DNA from: UBA4877 sp002399285 | GTDB lineage: Bacteria; Bacillota; Thermoanaerobacteria; Thermoanaerobacterales; UBA4877 | DNA: 64,000 bases | NCBI GenBank assembly: GCA_036771835.1 | Contig: DAIPGN010000009.1 | Coordinates: forward strand, 35,632-99,631 | Direction of reading: 5' to 3' | Part shown: piece by piece, positions 8,654 through 16,278 of the stretch | Layout: every line of letters begins with the position of its first letter | How positions within the stretch are numbered: the first letter of the stretch is position 1 | Notes under the pieces: generated by a model | What the model was told of the DNA's origin: nothing | The model's database searches: none | Seen by the model: only the letters and a program-made list of their open reading frames with translations | Translations under genes and position numbers: made by a program

Positions 8654-9610
8654 ATGAAGGTAGAGGATATCAGATTCCGCTCTGCGGACCATGTCATACA
8701 GGAAATAAGGGATATGAACGTAAAGGGCGGCAGTCCGTTCGGACGCGCGGCCGCGTGGGCCTTTAAGCTGCTGTGTGAAAATGAGAAGCTGGATACTAAG
8801 GAGCTGCTGCAAGAGCGCATTGACGGTGTGGCAAAGCAGATGATAGAATTAAAGCCGACCATGGCGACCATCCATAATACCTACAACATGGTAGAGAAGA
8901 CCGTCGAAAAGCATAAGAATGACAGCGTGGATAAGATAAAGCAAGCGGTAGTCAAGGTATGCGACAGGATAATAAGCTATTCCTTCGACTCGGTGGACCA
9001 GCTTGCCGTCTATGGGAGCAACCTAATAAACGACGGCGACACGGTCATGATGCACAGCTACAGCTCCACACTGATGGGCATCTTTATTCAGGCCGCCAAT
9101 GCGGGAAAGAAATTCCGGGTGATCTGTACCGAATCGAGGCCGCTCCGGGAATCCCGCGTAGCCGTCAGGATGCTGCAGAAGCTGAATATCGGTGTGATCT
9201 ATGTGACCGACGCGTCCATCTATGAAATAATGCCCAAAGCGGATTATATAATCATGGGGGCCGATACCCTGTGTGCGGACGGCTCGGTGGCGAACAAGAT
9301 GGGGACGGCGATGGTGAGTCACTTGGCGCAGTCCTGCAAAAAGCCGGTGTATATAGCCAGCGAGCTGTATAAACTGGACCTTCGCACAAAGTATGGATAC
9401 ACGGTAAAATTAGAGAGAAGAAGCGAATGGGAGATACTGCAGAAGGATGATTTTGAAACCTTAGACGGCGTGGACGTCATCAATCAGTTCTTTGACCTCA
9501 CCCCGGCCGGAGAAATAAAGGCTATCATATGCGAATACGGGGTCGTTTCGCCCGGCTCATTGATGAACTATTGGAATGAGCTGGAGAATAAAATCATGGA
9601 GGAAGCATAA
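8654..9610 (+). CDS. eIF2B alpha/beta/delta-like protein (MtnA/ribose-1,5-bisphosphate isomerase superfamily)
   Basis: The 318-aa protein has the Rossmann-like fold shared by methylthioribose-1-phosphate isomerase, ribose-1,5-bisphosphate isomerase and eIF2B alpha: VICTESRPLRESR, then YIIMGADTLCADGS and VANKMGTAMVSHLA. The conserved Asp of the GAD motif is kept. In the segment where MtnA and R15P isomerase carry the catalytic Cys, this protein reads MMHSYSSTL, with Ser as in eIF2B alpha. It may therefore bind a sugar phosphate without the classic isomerase chemistry. An overlap of one base (TAATG) couples it to psuG, arguing for a role in the same ribose-phosphate pathway. Confidence 0.75.
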   Translation: MKVEDIRFRSADHVIQEIRDMNVKGGSPFGRAAAWAFKLLCENEKLDTKELLQERIDGVAKQMIELKPTMATIHNTYNMVEKTVEKHKNDSVDKIKQAVVKVCDRIISYSFDSVDQLAVYGSNLINDGDTVMMHSYSSTLMGIFIQAANAGKKFRVICTESRPLRESRVAVRMLQKLNIGVIYVTDASIYEIMPKADYIIMGADTLCADGSVANKMGTAMVSHLAQSCKKPVYIASELYKLDLRTKYGYTVKLERRSEWEILQKDDFETLDGVDVINQFFDLTPAGEIKAIICEYGVVSPGSLMNYWNELENKIMEEA

Positions 9611-10536
9611 TGAAAGAATTGAATAAGTACATTGATTTCAGCAAAGAGGTAGAAGAGGGAATAAAAAACGGTAAGCCCATCGTGGCTCTGGAGTCCACCA
9701 TCATCTCCCACGGTATGCCCTATCCGCAGAACGTGGAGATGGCGAACCAGTGCGAAAAGATCATTAGGGAAGCGGGAGCCGTCCCCGCCACTATAGCGAT
9801 AATGAACGGCAAAATAAAGATCGGTCTGGAGAAGGATGAGCTGGAGCTTCTTGCGACCGCCAAGGGCGTAAAGAAAGTATCCCGCAGGGATATGGCCGCC
9901 GTCATAGCCGAGAAGGAGATAGGCGCCACCACCGTGGCCGCGACCATGATCTGCGCCCATATGGCCGGGATAAAATTCTTCGTCACCGGAGGCGTAGGCG
10001 GGGTGCACCGCGGCTATGAGGAGACGATGGACGTTTCCGCAGACTTAGACGAGCTGGCCCAGACGGAAGTGACGGTCATCTGCGCGGGGGCAAAATCTAT
10101 CCTGGATCTGCCCCGGACCTTGGAATATCTCGAAACAAAGGGGGTTCCGGTCATCGGATATCAGACGGACACCCTGCCGCAGTTCTTCACGAGAGAGAGC
10201 GAATATAAGCTGCAGCTTAGGATGGACTCGCCGGAGGAGATCGCGGGGATGGTAGCCACAAAGGAGCAGCTGGGACTGAAGGGCGGGGTGCTGGTCACCG
10301 ATCCCATTCCCCAAGAGTTCTCCATGGATAAGGCATACATCGACACGATAATCGACAAGGCGGTCAAGAGCGCCAACGACGAGAACGTGCACGGCAAGGA
10401 TATCACCCCTTATCTGCTGGCGTATATCGTAGAGGAGACCGGGGGAAAGAGCCTGGATGCCAACATCCATCTGGTGTATAACAACGCCCGCCTCGGCGCG
10501 GCGATTGCAGTAGCATACAATAAGATAAGCAAATAA
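9610..10536 (+). CDS. psuG: Pseudouridine-5'-phosphate glycosidase
   Basis: The 308-aa protein is full length for PsuG/IndA. Visible signatures are VALESTIISHGMPYPQN near residue 22, RRDMAAVIA, TGGVGGVHRG and GAKSILDLPRTLEYLE, whose Lys162 corresponds to the lysine that forms the Schiff base with ribose. The C-terminal LVYNNARLGAAIA is also characteristic. It cleaves the C-C glycosidic bond of pseudouridine 5'-phosphate to uracil and ribose 5-phosphate. It is translationally coupled to the preceding gene. No PsuK kinase lies here, consistent with phosphorylation during PTS uptake. Confidence 0.93.
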   Translation: MKELNKYIDFSKEVEEGIKNGKPIVALESTIISHGMPYPQNVEMANQCEKIIREAGAVPATIAIMNGKIKIGLEKDELELLATAKGVKKVSRRDMAAVIAEKEIGATTVAATMICAHMAGIKFFVTGGVGGVHRGYEETMDVSADLDELAQTEVTVICAGAKSILDLPRTLEYLETKGVPVIGYQTDTLPQFFTRESEYKLQLRMDSPEEIAGMVATKEQLGLKGGVLVTDPIPQEFSMDKAYIDTIIDKAVKSANDENVHGKDITPYLLAYIVEETGGKSLDANIHLVYNNARLGAAIAVAYNKISK

Positions 10537-10675
10537 CTCAGACCAATGCCAATCTCGCTTGCTGCGTTGGCTGCACCTGCAAATTGCGGTCACATACACT
10601 TAAGTATGCTTCCTTATTTGCGGGTTTGCCGCCTTGCCTTGCACGATTTGTCACGGCCTGCCAGTTTGTCTACAA
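10537..10675 (-). repeat. Dispersed intergenic repeat, copy B
   Basis: This copy is inverted relative to copy A and lies between psuG and the next terminator. The core stem is CCTGCAAAT (10576-10584) with ATTTGCGGG (10616-10624). The change relative to copy A creates a G-U pair rather than a mismatch. Confidence 0.8.
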
Positions 10676-10697
10676 CCGAACTGTTTCATATGGATTT

Positions 10698-10734
10698 GAC
10701 ACCGGCCATGGTTTTACGGCCGGCGTCATTTTTT
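10698..10734 (+). terminator. Terminator of the psuG operon
   Basis: A GC-rich stem (10698-10707 with 10718-10727, one internal mismatch) is followed by a T6 run. Confidence 0.75.
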
Positions 10735-10836
10735 CCGGCGGCAAATAGCTGGGTATAATCGGAAATTAGATGTATACTGGTGTTATAGAGAACTTTGGCC
10801 CGCCTTGCTTAAAGGTGGGCAGGAAAGGAGAAAGGC

Positions 10837-12132
10837 ATGGAAAAGAGAATCGAGGGATTATTTGACTTTATTGAAAAGAGCCCGACGGCCTGTCATACGG
10901 TGCAGGCGGTGCGGGAGATGCTGCAAAGCGAAGGGTTTCAGGAGCTTTCGGAGACGCAGCCTTGGGAACTTGAGGCGGGAGGGAAATATTTTACTACCCG
11001 AAGCATGACCTCCGTGATAGCCTTCCGTTTACCCAAAAAAGAGTTCGCGGCCCTTTCCATCGTGGCGCCCCACGGTGATTCCCCTTGTTTCAAGGTGAAG
11101 GCCTGTCCGGAAATGAGGGTGGAGGATCACTATACCAAGCTGAATACCGAGGTCTACGGCGGCATGCAGCTTGGTCTGTGGACGGACCGGCCGCTGTCTG
11201 TGGCGGGCAGGCTGGTCGTGGCGACGGAGCATGGCGTGCGCGCGGTGCTTACGGATATAAAGAGGGACCTTATGATAATTCCCGGCCTGGCCATACATAT
11301 GAACCACGACGTCAATCAGGGGGTCAAACTGGATCCGCAGAAGGACACCCTGCCGCTGCTGGGAAGTAAGGAGGCCGATCTGCTGGCCTTAGCAGCCGAA
11401 AACGCCGGGGTGAAAAAGGATGATATCCTTTCCTACGACCTGTACCTCTACAATCGTGCCCGGGGCACGGTGTTCGGCGCGGAGGAGGAATTCATCGCGG
11501 CGCCCAAGCTGGACGACCTGGAGTGTGTCTTTTCGGCGGTCACAGCCTTTTTAGAGGCTGAAAATGAGGAGAACTGCATGGTGTGCGCCGTTTTCGACAA
11601 CGAGGAGACCGGCAGCCTGACCCGCCAGGGGGCGGATTCCACATTCCTGTACGACGTACTTTCCCGTATCTGCCTGGCGGCGGGAAAGAACGAGGAGGAG
11701 AAGGACCGGGCCATACTTGGCGGCTTCCTGCTGTCCGCGGACAACGCCCATGCGGTGCATCCCGACTATCCCGAGAAGGCTGACCCCACTAACCGCTGCT
11801 ATCTCAACGGCGGCGTGGTGATAAAGCACGGCACCCGCTACGCCACCGATGCGGTGACGGCGGCGGTGTTCTCCAAGGTGTGCCGCAATGCGGGAGTGCC
11901 CACCCAGACCTATTTCAACAATTCCAACATTCCGGGGGGCTCCACCCTGGGGAACATCTCCGGCTCGCATGTGTCCGCTCCTACGGTGGACATCGGCCTG
12001 GCCCAGCTGTCCATGCATTCCCCCTATGAGACCGCCGGCCGGGAGGACGTGGGCCACATGATAGACGCCATGCGCGCCTTTTATAACAGCACGGTCATCT
12101 GCAGGAAGGACGGTTTCTACGAGATCCGCTGA
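10837..12132 (+). CDS. M18 family aminopeptidase
   Basis: The 431-aa protein matches M18 (aspartyl aminopeptidase/ApeB) from its start (LFDFIEKSPTACHTV) onward. Metal-site motifs are APHGDSPCFK near residue 86, VFDNEETGSLTRQGA near 250, LSADNAHAVHPDY near 300 and SPYETAGREDVGHM near the C-terminus. It is a cytoplasmic dinuclear-zinc exopeptidase that trims N-terminal residues, often acidic ones, from peptides. A strong GGAAAGGAG site precedes the ATG. It is flanked by repeat copies B and C and appears to be its own transcription unit. It fits the amino-acid-fermenting lifestyle suggested by the prd and gcv operons. Confidence 0.92.
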   Translation: MEKRIEGLFDFIEKSPTACHTVQAVREMLQSEGFQELSETQPWELEAGGKYFTTRSMTSVIAFRLPKKEFAALSIVAPHGDSPCFKVKACPEMRVEDHYTKLNTEVYGGMQLGLWTDRPLSVAGRLVVATEHGVRAVLTDIKRDLMIIPGLAIHMNHDVNQGVKLDPQKDTLPLLGSKEADLLALAAENAGVKKDDILSYDLYLYNRARGTVFGAEEEFIAAPKLDDLECVFSAVTAFLEAENEENCMVCAVFDNEETGSLTRQGADSTFLYDVLSRICLAAGKNEEEKDRAILGGFLLSADNAHAVHPDYPEKADPTNRCYLNGGVVIKHGTRYATDAVTAAVFSKVCRNAGVPTQTYFNNSNIPGGSTLGNISGSHVSAPTVDIGLAQLSMHSPYETAGREDVGHMIDAMRAFYNSTVICRKDGFYEIR

Positions 12133-12167
12133 TATGAGTTAGTCCGCATTTAATAGGTAAGTATAGA

Positions 12168-12389
12168 TGGGGCAGTCATTGACTGCCCTCGGACCGATGC
12201 CATTCTTGCGCAGCCACAAAAGTGCACAGCAATTTTGCTTGCTGCGTTGGCTGCGCCTGTAAATTGCGGTCACATACACTTAAGTATGCTTCCTTATTTG
12301 CAGGTTTGCCGCCTTGCCTTGCACGATTTGTCACGGCCTGCCAGTTTTTTACAAACTGGGGACAGTCAATTAAACTGACTGTCCTTTTT
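12168..12389 (-). repeat. Dispersed intergenic repeat, copy C, between two related hairpins
   Basis: The repeat proper spans about 12189-12355, in the same orientation as copy B. The core stem is CCTGTAAAT (12256-12264) with ATTTGCAGG (12296-12304), again one G-U pair. On the left, GGGCAGTC-ATT-GACTGCCC forms a hairpin; on the right, GGACAGTC..GACTGTCC (12359-12384) forms a similar one followed by TTTTTC, a working terminator. The element therefore sits between two related terminator-like hairpins. Confidence 0.75.
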
Positions 12390-12479
12390 CTTACTGCGTT
12401 ACCACATAACAATATTCAAACGGGGGTTTTAAAAAGGGCGCGGTTGTGTTAAATTTGTATTATGAAACGAGGGATGACC

Positions 12480-13874
12480 ATGAAGGCCAGGCCGCTTATT
12501 TTACTTATTACAGCCGCAGCCGTGGTTTTTGCCATTGCCGATACTGGTTGTACCAAAAGGGGAGGGGTGGAAAATATGAACGGTATTCCCAATGTCACGG
12601 AAGAGATGCTGAATGCGGATTTTTGGGTGTCAAAACTGGATGATGCGGATAAGGTCATCATGACGGCGGATGAGATAGAAGCCTATAACGGCAGGATAGA
12701 CGAGTCCACGGAGGCAGTCGCAGATCTTCGCAGCTATTCCGGCAAGCTGACGGGAGATGCCTTAAAAGGCATGATAGAGGAATATAAGGTATCCAAACTG
12801 CCGCAGTATGGTGCAGACGGCAATATGCTGGGCGGGGATTACTACGGTGCCCTGCTGGAAAAGCGGAATCTGCGCGGTATAGAGGAATCAAACCCGGTCA
12901 GGTTTGGAATGGTGGTAAAGCGGACCAATATGAGGAGTCTTCCCACGGACGATCTGGTCATGAATAAGCGGGGCGACGTCGAATTTGACAGGTTCCAGGA
13001 GACCGCGCTGTATGTGGGTACACCCCTGGCCGTGCTCCATGTAAGCTCGGACGGGAAGTGGTACTTCTGCCAGGCCGGATTCTACCGCGGCTGGGCAGCT
13101 GCCGCAGACGTAGCCATAGGGGACAGGGAACAGGTGCTGGACTACGGCAGCGAACGGCCCTTTGCCGTTGTCACGGGCAGCCGCGTAAGCACGGGATATG
13201 ACCCGTATACCCAGGCGATATCGGAGGTGGTACTGGATATGGGGGTGAGGCTGCCGCTGGTGGGCGATCTGCCGGAAGTCATGGACGGCCAGGCCACACA
13301 GGGCAATCTGGTCGTCAGGCTGCCGGCAAAAGACCCGCATGGGATGCTGGAGATAAAGCGGGCCATGATACCGCTCTCCGAGGACGTGACGGTGGGGTAT
13401 CTTCCATATACAAGAGGAAATATCATAAGGCAGGCCTTCAAGATGCAGGGCGAGAGGTATGACTGGGGAGGAAGATCGGGAGGACGCGACTGTTCCTCCT
13501 TCATACGGGACGTCTACTCCGTATTCGGCCTGTACCTTCCGCGGAATGCCGATGAGCAGGAATCGATGTATGGCGCGAGGTACGACCTCAAAAATAAGCC
13601 GGCTGCGGAAAGAGCAGTGGTCTTTGCCGCGCTTAAGCCCGGCGCCGCGCTCTATATGCCCGGCCACACCATGCTGTATCTGGGCAGGGTGGGAGCACGG
13701 GAATACATGATACACGACTTTGCGGAATATGGAGATGCCGGCAGCAGGACTGCGGAGGGAGGATACGCCTCAGTCCCCGTCATGGAGGCCGCCGTATCTG
13801 GGCTGGACCTTCCCAGGACCGATGGCAGAACCTTCATGGACTGTCTCACGGAGGCCGTTCAGATAGAGGAATAG
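12480..13874 (+). CDS. SH3-domain NlpC/P60 lipoprotein (cell-wall peptidase)
   Basis: The start is placed at ATG 12480, six bases after ACGAGGG; two earlier in-frame ATGs lack a spaced site. The product (464 aa) has a lipoprotein signal peptide ending in IADTGC. An SH3b1-like wall-binding region lies around residues 130-290 (RTNMRSLPTDDLVM, GWAAAADV). A C-terminal NlpC/P60 domain has catalytic Cys in GGRDCSSFIRDVY and His in PGHTMLYLG, with a further polar residue in MIHDFAEY. It should cut D-glutamyl-diamino-acid bonds in peptidoglycan at the outer face of the membrane. Confidence 0.87.
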   Translation: MKARPLILLITAAAVVFAIADTGCTKRGGVENMNGIPNVTEEMLNADFWVSKLDDADKVIMTADEIEAYNGRIDESTEAVADLRSYSGKLTGDALKGMIEEYKVSKLPQYGADGNMLGGDYYGALLEKRNLRGIEESNPVRFGMVVKRTNMRSLPTDDLVMNKRGDVEFDRFQETALYVGTPLAVLHVSSDGKWYFCQAGFYRGWAAAADVAIGDREQVLDYGSERPFAVVTGSRVSTGYDPYTQAISEVVLDMGVRLPLVGDLPEVMDGQATQGNLVVRLPAKDPHGMLEIKRAMIPLSEDVTVGYLPYTRGNIIRQAFKMQGERYDWGGRSGGRDCSSFIRDVYSVFGLYLPRNADEQESMYGARYDLKNKPAAERAVVFAALKPGAALYMPGHTMLYLGRVGAREYMIHDFAEYGDAGSRTAEGGYASVPVMEAAVSGLDLPRTDGRTFMDCLTEAVQIEE

Positions 13875-13876
13875 CT

Positions 13877-14046
13877 GCTCAGACCGCGCCAATCTCGCGC
13901 AGTAAGCTAAATGGCTGTGCAATTTAGCTTACTGCGTTGGCTGCACCTGCGAATTGCGGTCACATACGTTTAAGTATGTTTCCTTGTTTGCAGGTTTGCC
14001 GCCTTGCCTTGCACGATTTGTCACGGTTTGTAGGCTTGTCTGTAAC
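13877..14046 (-). repeat. Dispersed intergenic repeat, copy D
   Basis: Same orientation as copies B and C, immediately after the NlpC/P60 gene. The core stem CCTGCGAAT (13946-13954) with GTTTGCAGG (13986-13994) keeps all nine pairs through G-U wobbles. It is followed by an AT-rich stretch that probably holds the promoter of the response-regulator gene. Confidence 0.8.
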
Positions 14047-14109
14047 CTGTTTTATAGATAATTAGTATATAGCTATATATAGATAGAACCAACGATGAGG
14101 GGGATGGTC

Positions 14110-14802
14110 ATGTATAACATCATGGTGGTTGAGGACGAGGACTCCATAAGGGAGTTTATATTGATCAATTTAAAGAGGGACGGATTCAACGTCGTCGAAG
14201 CGGCTACGGGAGAAGAGGCGTTGGATAAGCTGAGACTGAGTCCCGTGGACCTGATCGTGCTGGATATCATGCTTCCCGGGATCGACGGATATGAGGTCTG
14301 CAAAAGGGTGCAGGCGGAGCGGCCGGGCACGGCCATAATCATGCTTACGGCGAAAGGGCAGGATACCGACAAGGTGTTGGGTCTGGAGCTGGGGGCGGAC
14401 GACTATGTGGTAAAGCCCTTCAATCCCACAGAACTCAACGCGAGGATAAAGGCGATCTTAAGAAGGCTCAAGAGAAAGAATCCCGAAAAGAAGATACAGG
14501 TGAAGGATATAATCATCGACACGGACAGGAGGAAGGTCACCGTGGGCGGCCGGCCCATAGAGCTTACCAACAAGGAGTATGAGCTCTTCCTTCTGCTCTT
14601 GGAGGCCGGGGGAAGCGTGGTGTCGCGGGACGAGATACTCAACAAACTGTGGGACACCAATTTTTACGGAGATACGAAGACTATAGACGTTCATATAAGG
14701 AGGCTCAGGGAAAAACTGGACGACGATCCTTCCTGCCCTCGGTACATAGCTACCGTATGGGGCGTGGGATACCGTTTTGTAATGGAGGAGAATGATGTTT
14801 AA
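14110..14802 (+). CDS. OmpR/PhoB-family response regulator
   Basis: The product is 230 aa from ATG 14110 (MYNIMVVEDED), chosen over the ATG at 14095 because it starts at the receiver strand and follows GAGGGGGAT. The receiver has the acidic pocket E8/D9, phosphorylation site D52 in VLDIMLPG, and the conserved Lys in LTAKGQD. A winged-helix output domain ends in TVWGVGYRF. It overlaps the sensor kinase gene by eight bases and is its partner. The TTAAC boxes behind the pair suggest a PhoP/WalR-like specificity; the stimulus is not known. Confidence 0.92.
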   Translation: MYNIMVVEDEDSIREFILINLKRDGFNVVEAATGEEALDKLRLSPVDLIVLDIMLPGIDGYEVCKRVQAERPGTAIIMLTAKGQDTDKVLGLELGADDYVVKPFNPTELNARIKAILRRLKRKNPEKKIQVKDIIIDTDRRKVTVGGRPIELTNKEYELFLLLLEAGGSVVSRDEILNKLWDTNFYGDTKTIDVHIRRLREKLDDDPSCPRYIATVWGVGYRFVMEENDV

Positions 14803-16165
14803 AGGAATAAGGGGCAGGCTGGTGACCACCTATATCCTTCTTGCCATCACAGCCATAGCCCTGGTGGAGGGCGTCATGGCCGAATGGGTCTGGCAGTACT
14901 ATATCGGGAACATAAAGGAGGTTCTCATACAGCAGGCCCAGCTGGCCGACAATTTCTTTAAGAACTATATGGAAAACAGCGACCTTATCTATGTGGCACA
15001 GGACATTTCCGAGGACTTTGCCCAGGTCTCCAATGCCGAGGTGCAGGTCACCAACAACTCGGGAGTCGTGCTGGGAGATTCCATAGGCAATTTCCGCTAT
15101 GTGGAGACGCAGGACATTATCGATGCAAAGAAGGGCGGCCTGGGGGTGTTCCAGGGGGATTATTTCGATACCGGCGAAAACGTCATGGCAGTATCCTCGC
15201 CGCTGCTCAAGGGCGGCAAGGTGGTGGGCATGATACGCTTTGTGACGTCGCTGAACGGCGTGGAGGACGTTATGCACCGCGTCATGGTCCTGTTCACGGA
15301 AGTGGGAATAGCGGTGGTGGCCATAGTCGCGATGGTGGGGATATTCATTTCAGGCACGCTCACCCGCCCGCTGAAGGAAATAACCGAGGCGGCAAGGGAG
15401 ATAAGCGGCGGTGATTTCACGGTCAGGCTGAACAAGAGGTATGACGACGAGGTCGGCACGCTGGCGGAGACGCTAAACCAGACTGCCATCGAGCTGGGCA
15501 AGCTGGATACCATGAAGAATGATTTCATAAGCTCCGTCTCCCATGAGATAAGGACCCCACTCACATCTATCAAGGGGTGGGCGGTTACCCTGAAGGAAGA
15601 TTCGGACGAGGAACTTATGGAGAAGGGCCTGGACATAATAGAGAAGGAGACGGACAGGCTCACGGCGCTGGTGAACAGGCTGCTGGATTTCAGCCGCCTG
15701 GAGTCGGGCAACATGTCCCTCGCCGTTTCGCCGGTGGATATAAAAAACCTCATAATCTCCACGGCGGACCAGATAAGGCCGCGGGCTCAGCGGCAGGGCA
15801 TAACCTTGGATGTGGATGCGGACGACATCCCGGCCATAAAGGGAGATATCAACAAGCTGAAACAGGTGCTGATAAATATTCTGGATAACTCCCTCAAATT
15901 TACCGACGAGGGAGGGAGAATAAGGATATATGCGGAAAAGACTCCGGACAAGGTGAGGATAGTCATAGAGGATACCGGACGGGGCATACCGGAGGGCGAT
16001 CTGGAGCACATCACCGAGAAGTTTTACACCGCGCAGGCCAAGGGCTCGGGCAGCGGTCTCGGCCTGGCCATATCGAGGGAACTGATCGAGCTCCACGGGG
16101 GGACCATGAGCATCAAGAGCAGACCGGGTGAGGGCACGTCTGTCATGATAGAGCTTCCCGCCTGA
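14795..16165 (+). CDS. Sensor histidine kinase
   Basis: The product is 456 aa from the second of two adjacent ATGs, which is better spaced from GGAGGAGA. There is a transmembrane helix near residues 8-30, an extracellular sensor domain of about 135 residues, and a second helix near 170-190. A HAMP linker follows, then HisKA with phospho-acceptor H250 in SVSHEIRTPLTS, and an ATPase domain with NILDNSLKFTDEGG, IEDTGRGIPEG and GSGLGLAIS. Layout matches PhoR/ResE/WalK-type kinases. It overlaps the response regulator gene and faces the lipoprotein gene that carries the probable operator. Confidence 0.92.
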   Translation: MFKGIRGRLVTTYILLAITAIALVEGVMAEWVWQYYIGNIKEVLIQQAQLADNFFKNYMENSDLIYVAQDISEDFAQVSNAEVQVTNNSGVVLGDSIGNFRYVETQDIIDAKKGGLGVFQGDYFDTGENVMAVSSPLLKGGKVVGMIRFVTSLNGVEDVMHRVMVLFTEVGIAVVAIVAMVGIFISGTLTRPLKEITEAAREISGGDFTVRLNKRYDDEVGTLAETLNQTAIELGKLDTMKNDFISSVSHEIRTPLTSIKGWAVTLKEDSDEELMEKGLDIIEKETDRLTALVNRLLDFSRLESGNMSLAVSPVDIKNLIISTADQIRPRAQRQGITLDVDADDIPAIKGDINKLKQVLINILDNSLKFTDEGGRIRIYAEKTPDKVRIVIEDTGRGIPEGDLEHITEKFYTAQAKGSGSGLGLAISRELIELHGGTMSIKSRPGEGTSVMIELPA

Positions 16166-16167
16166 AC

Positions 16168-16206
16168 TTAACCAGTTTTTTACTGAATCTTAACTCTTAT
16201 TTAACC
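16168..16206 (+). promoter_or_regulatory. Phased TTAAC boxes, probable response-regulator binding site
   Basis: TTAAC occurs at 16168, 16190 and 16201, that is 22 and 11 bp apart, so all lie on one face of the helix. PhoP-type regulators in Bacillus bind TT(A/C)ACA-like repeats with this 11-bp phase. A -10-like TATAGT follows at 16219-16224 with no good -35, as at activated promoters. The site lies between the kinase gene and the lipoprotein gene. Confidence 0.55.
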
Positions 16207-16278
16207 CATAATTTTGGGTATAGTGCTAATATGTGATAGTAGATGTTTCGATCATAGTATAGAAGCGGGAGGGATAAC

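Noticed and set aside
10546..10758. Reading frame across repeat copy B (and similar frames in copies C and F) encoding Cys-rich peptides of the type ACCVGCACKLRSHT
   Set aside because: The same peptide arises from every copy of the non-coding repeat, on either strand, with no ribosome-binding site and different ends; it is a by-product of the repeat.
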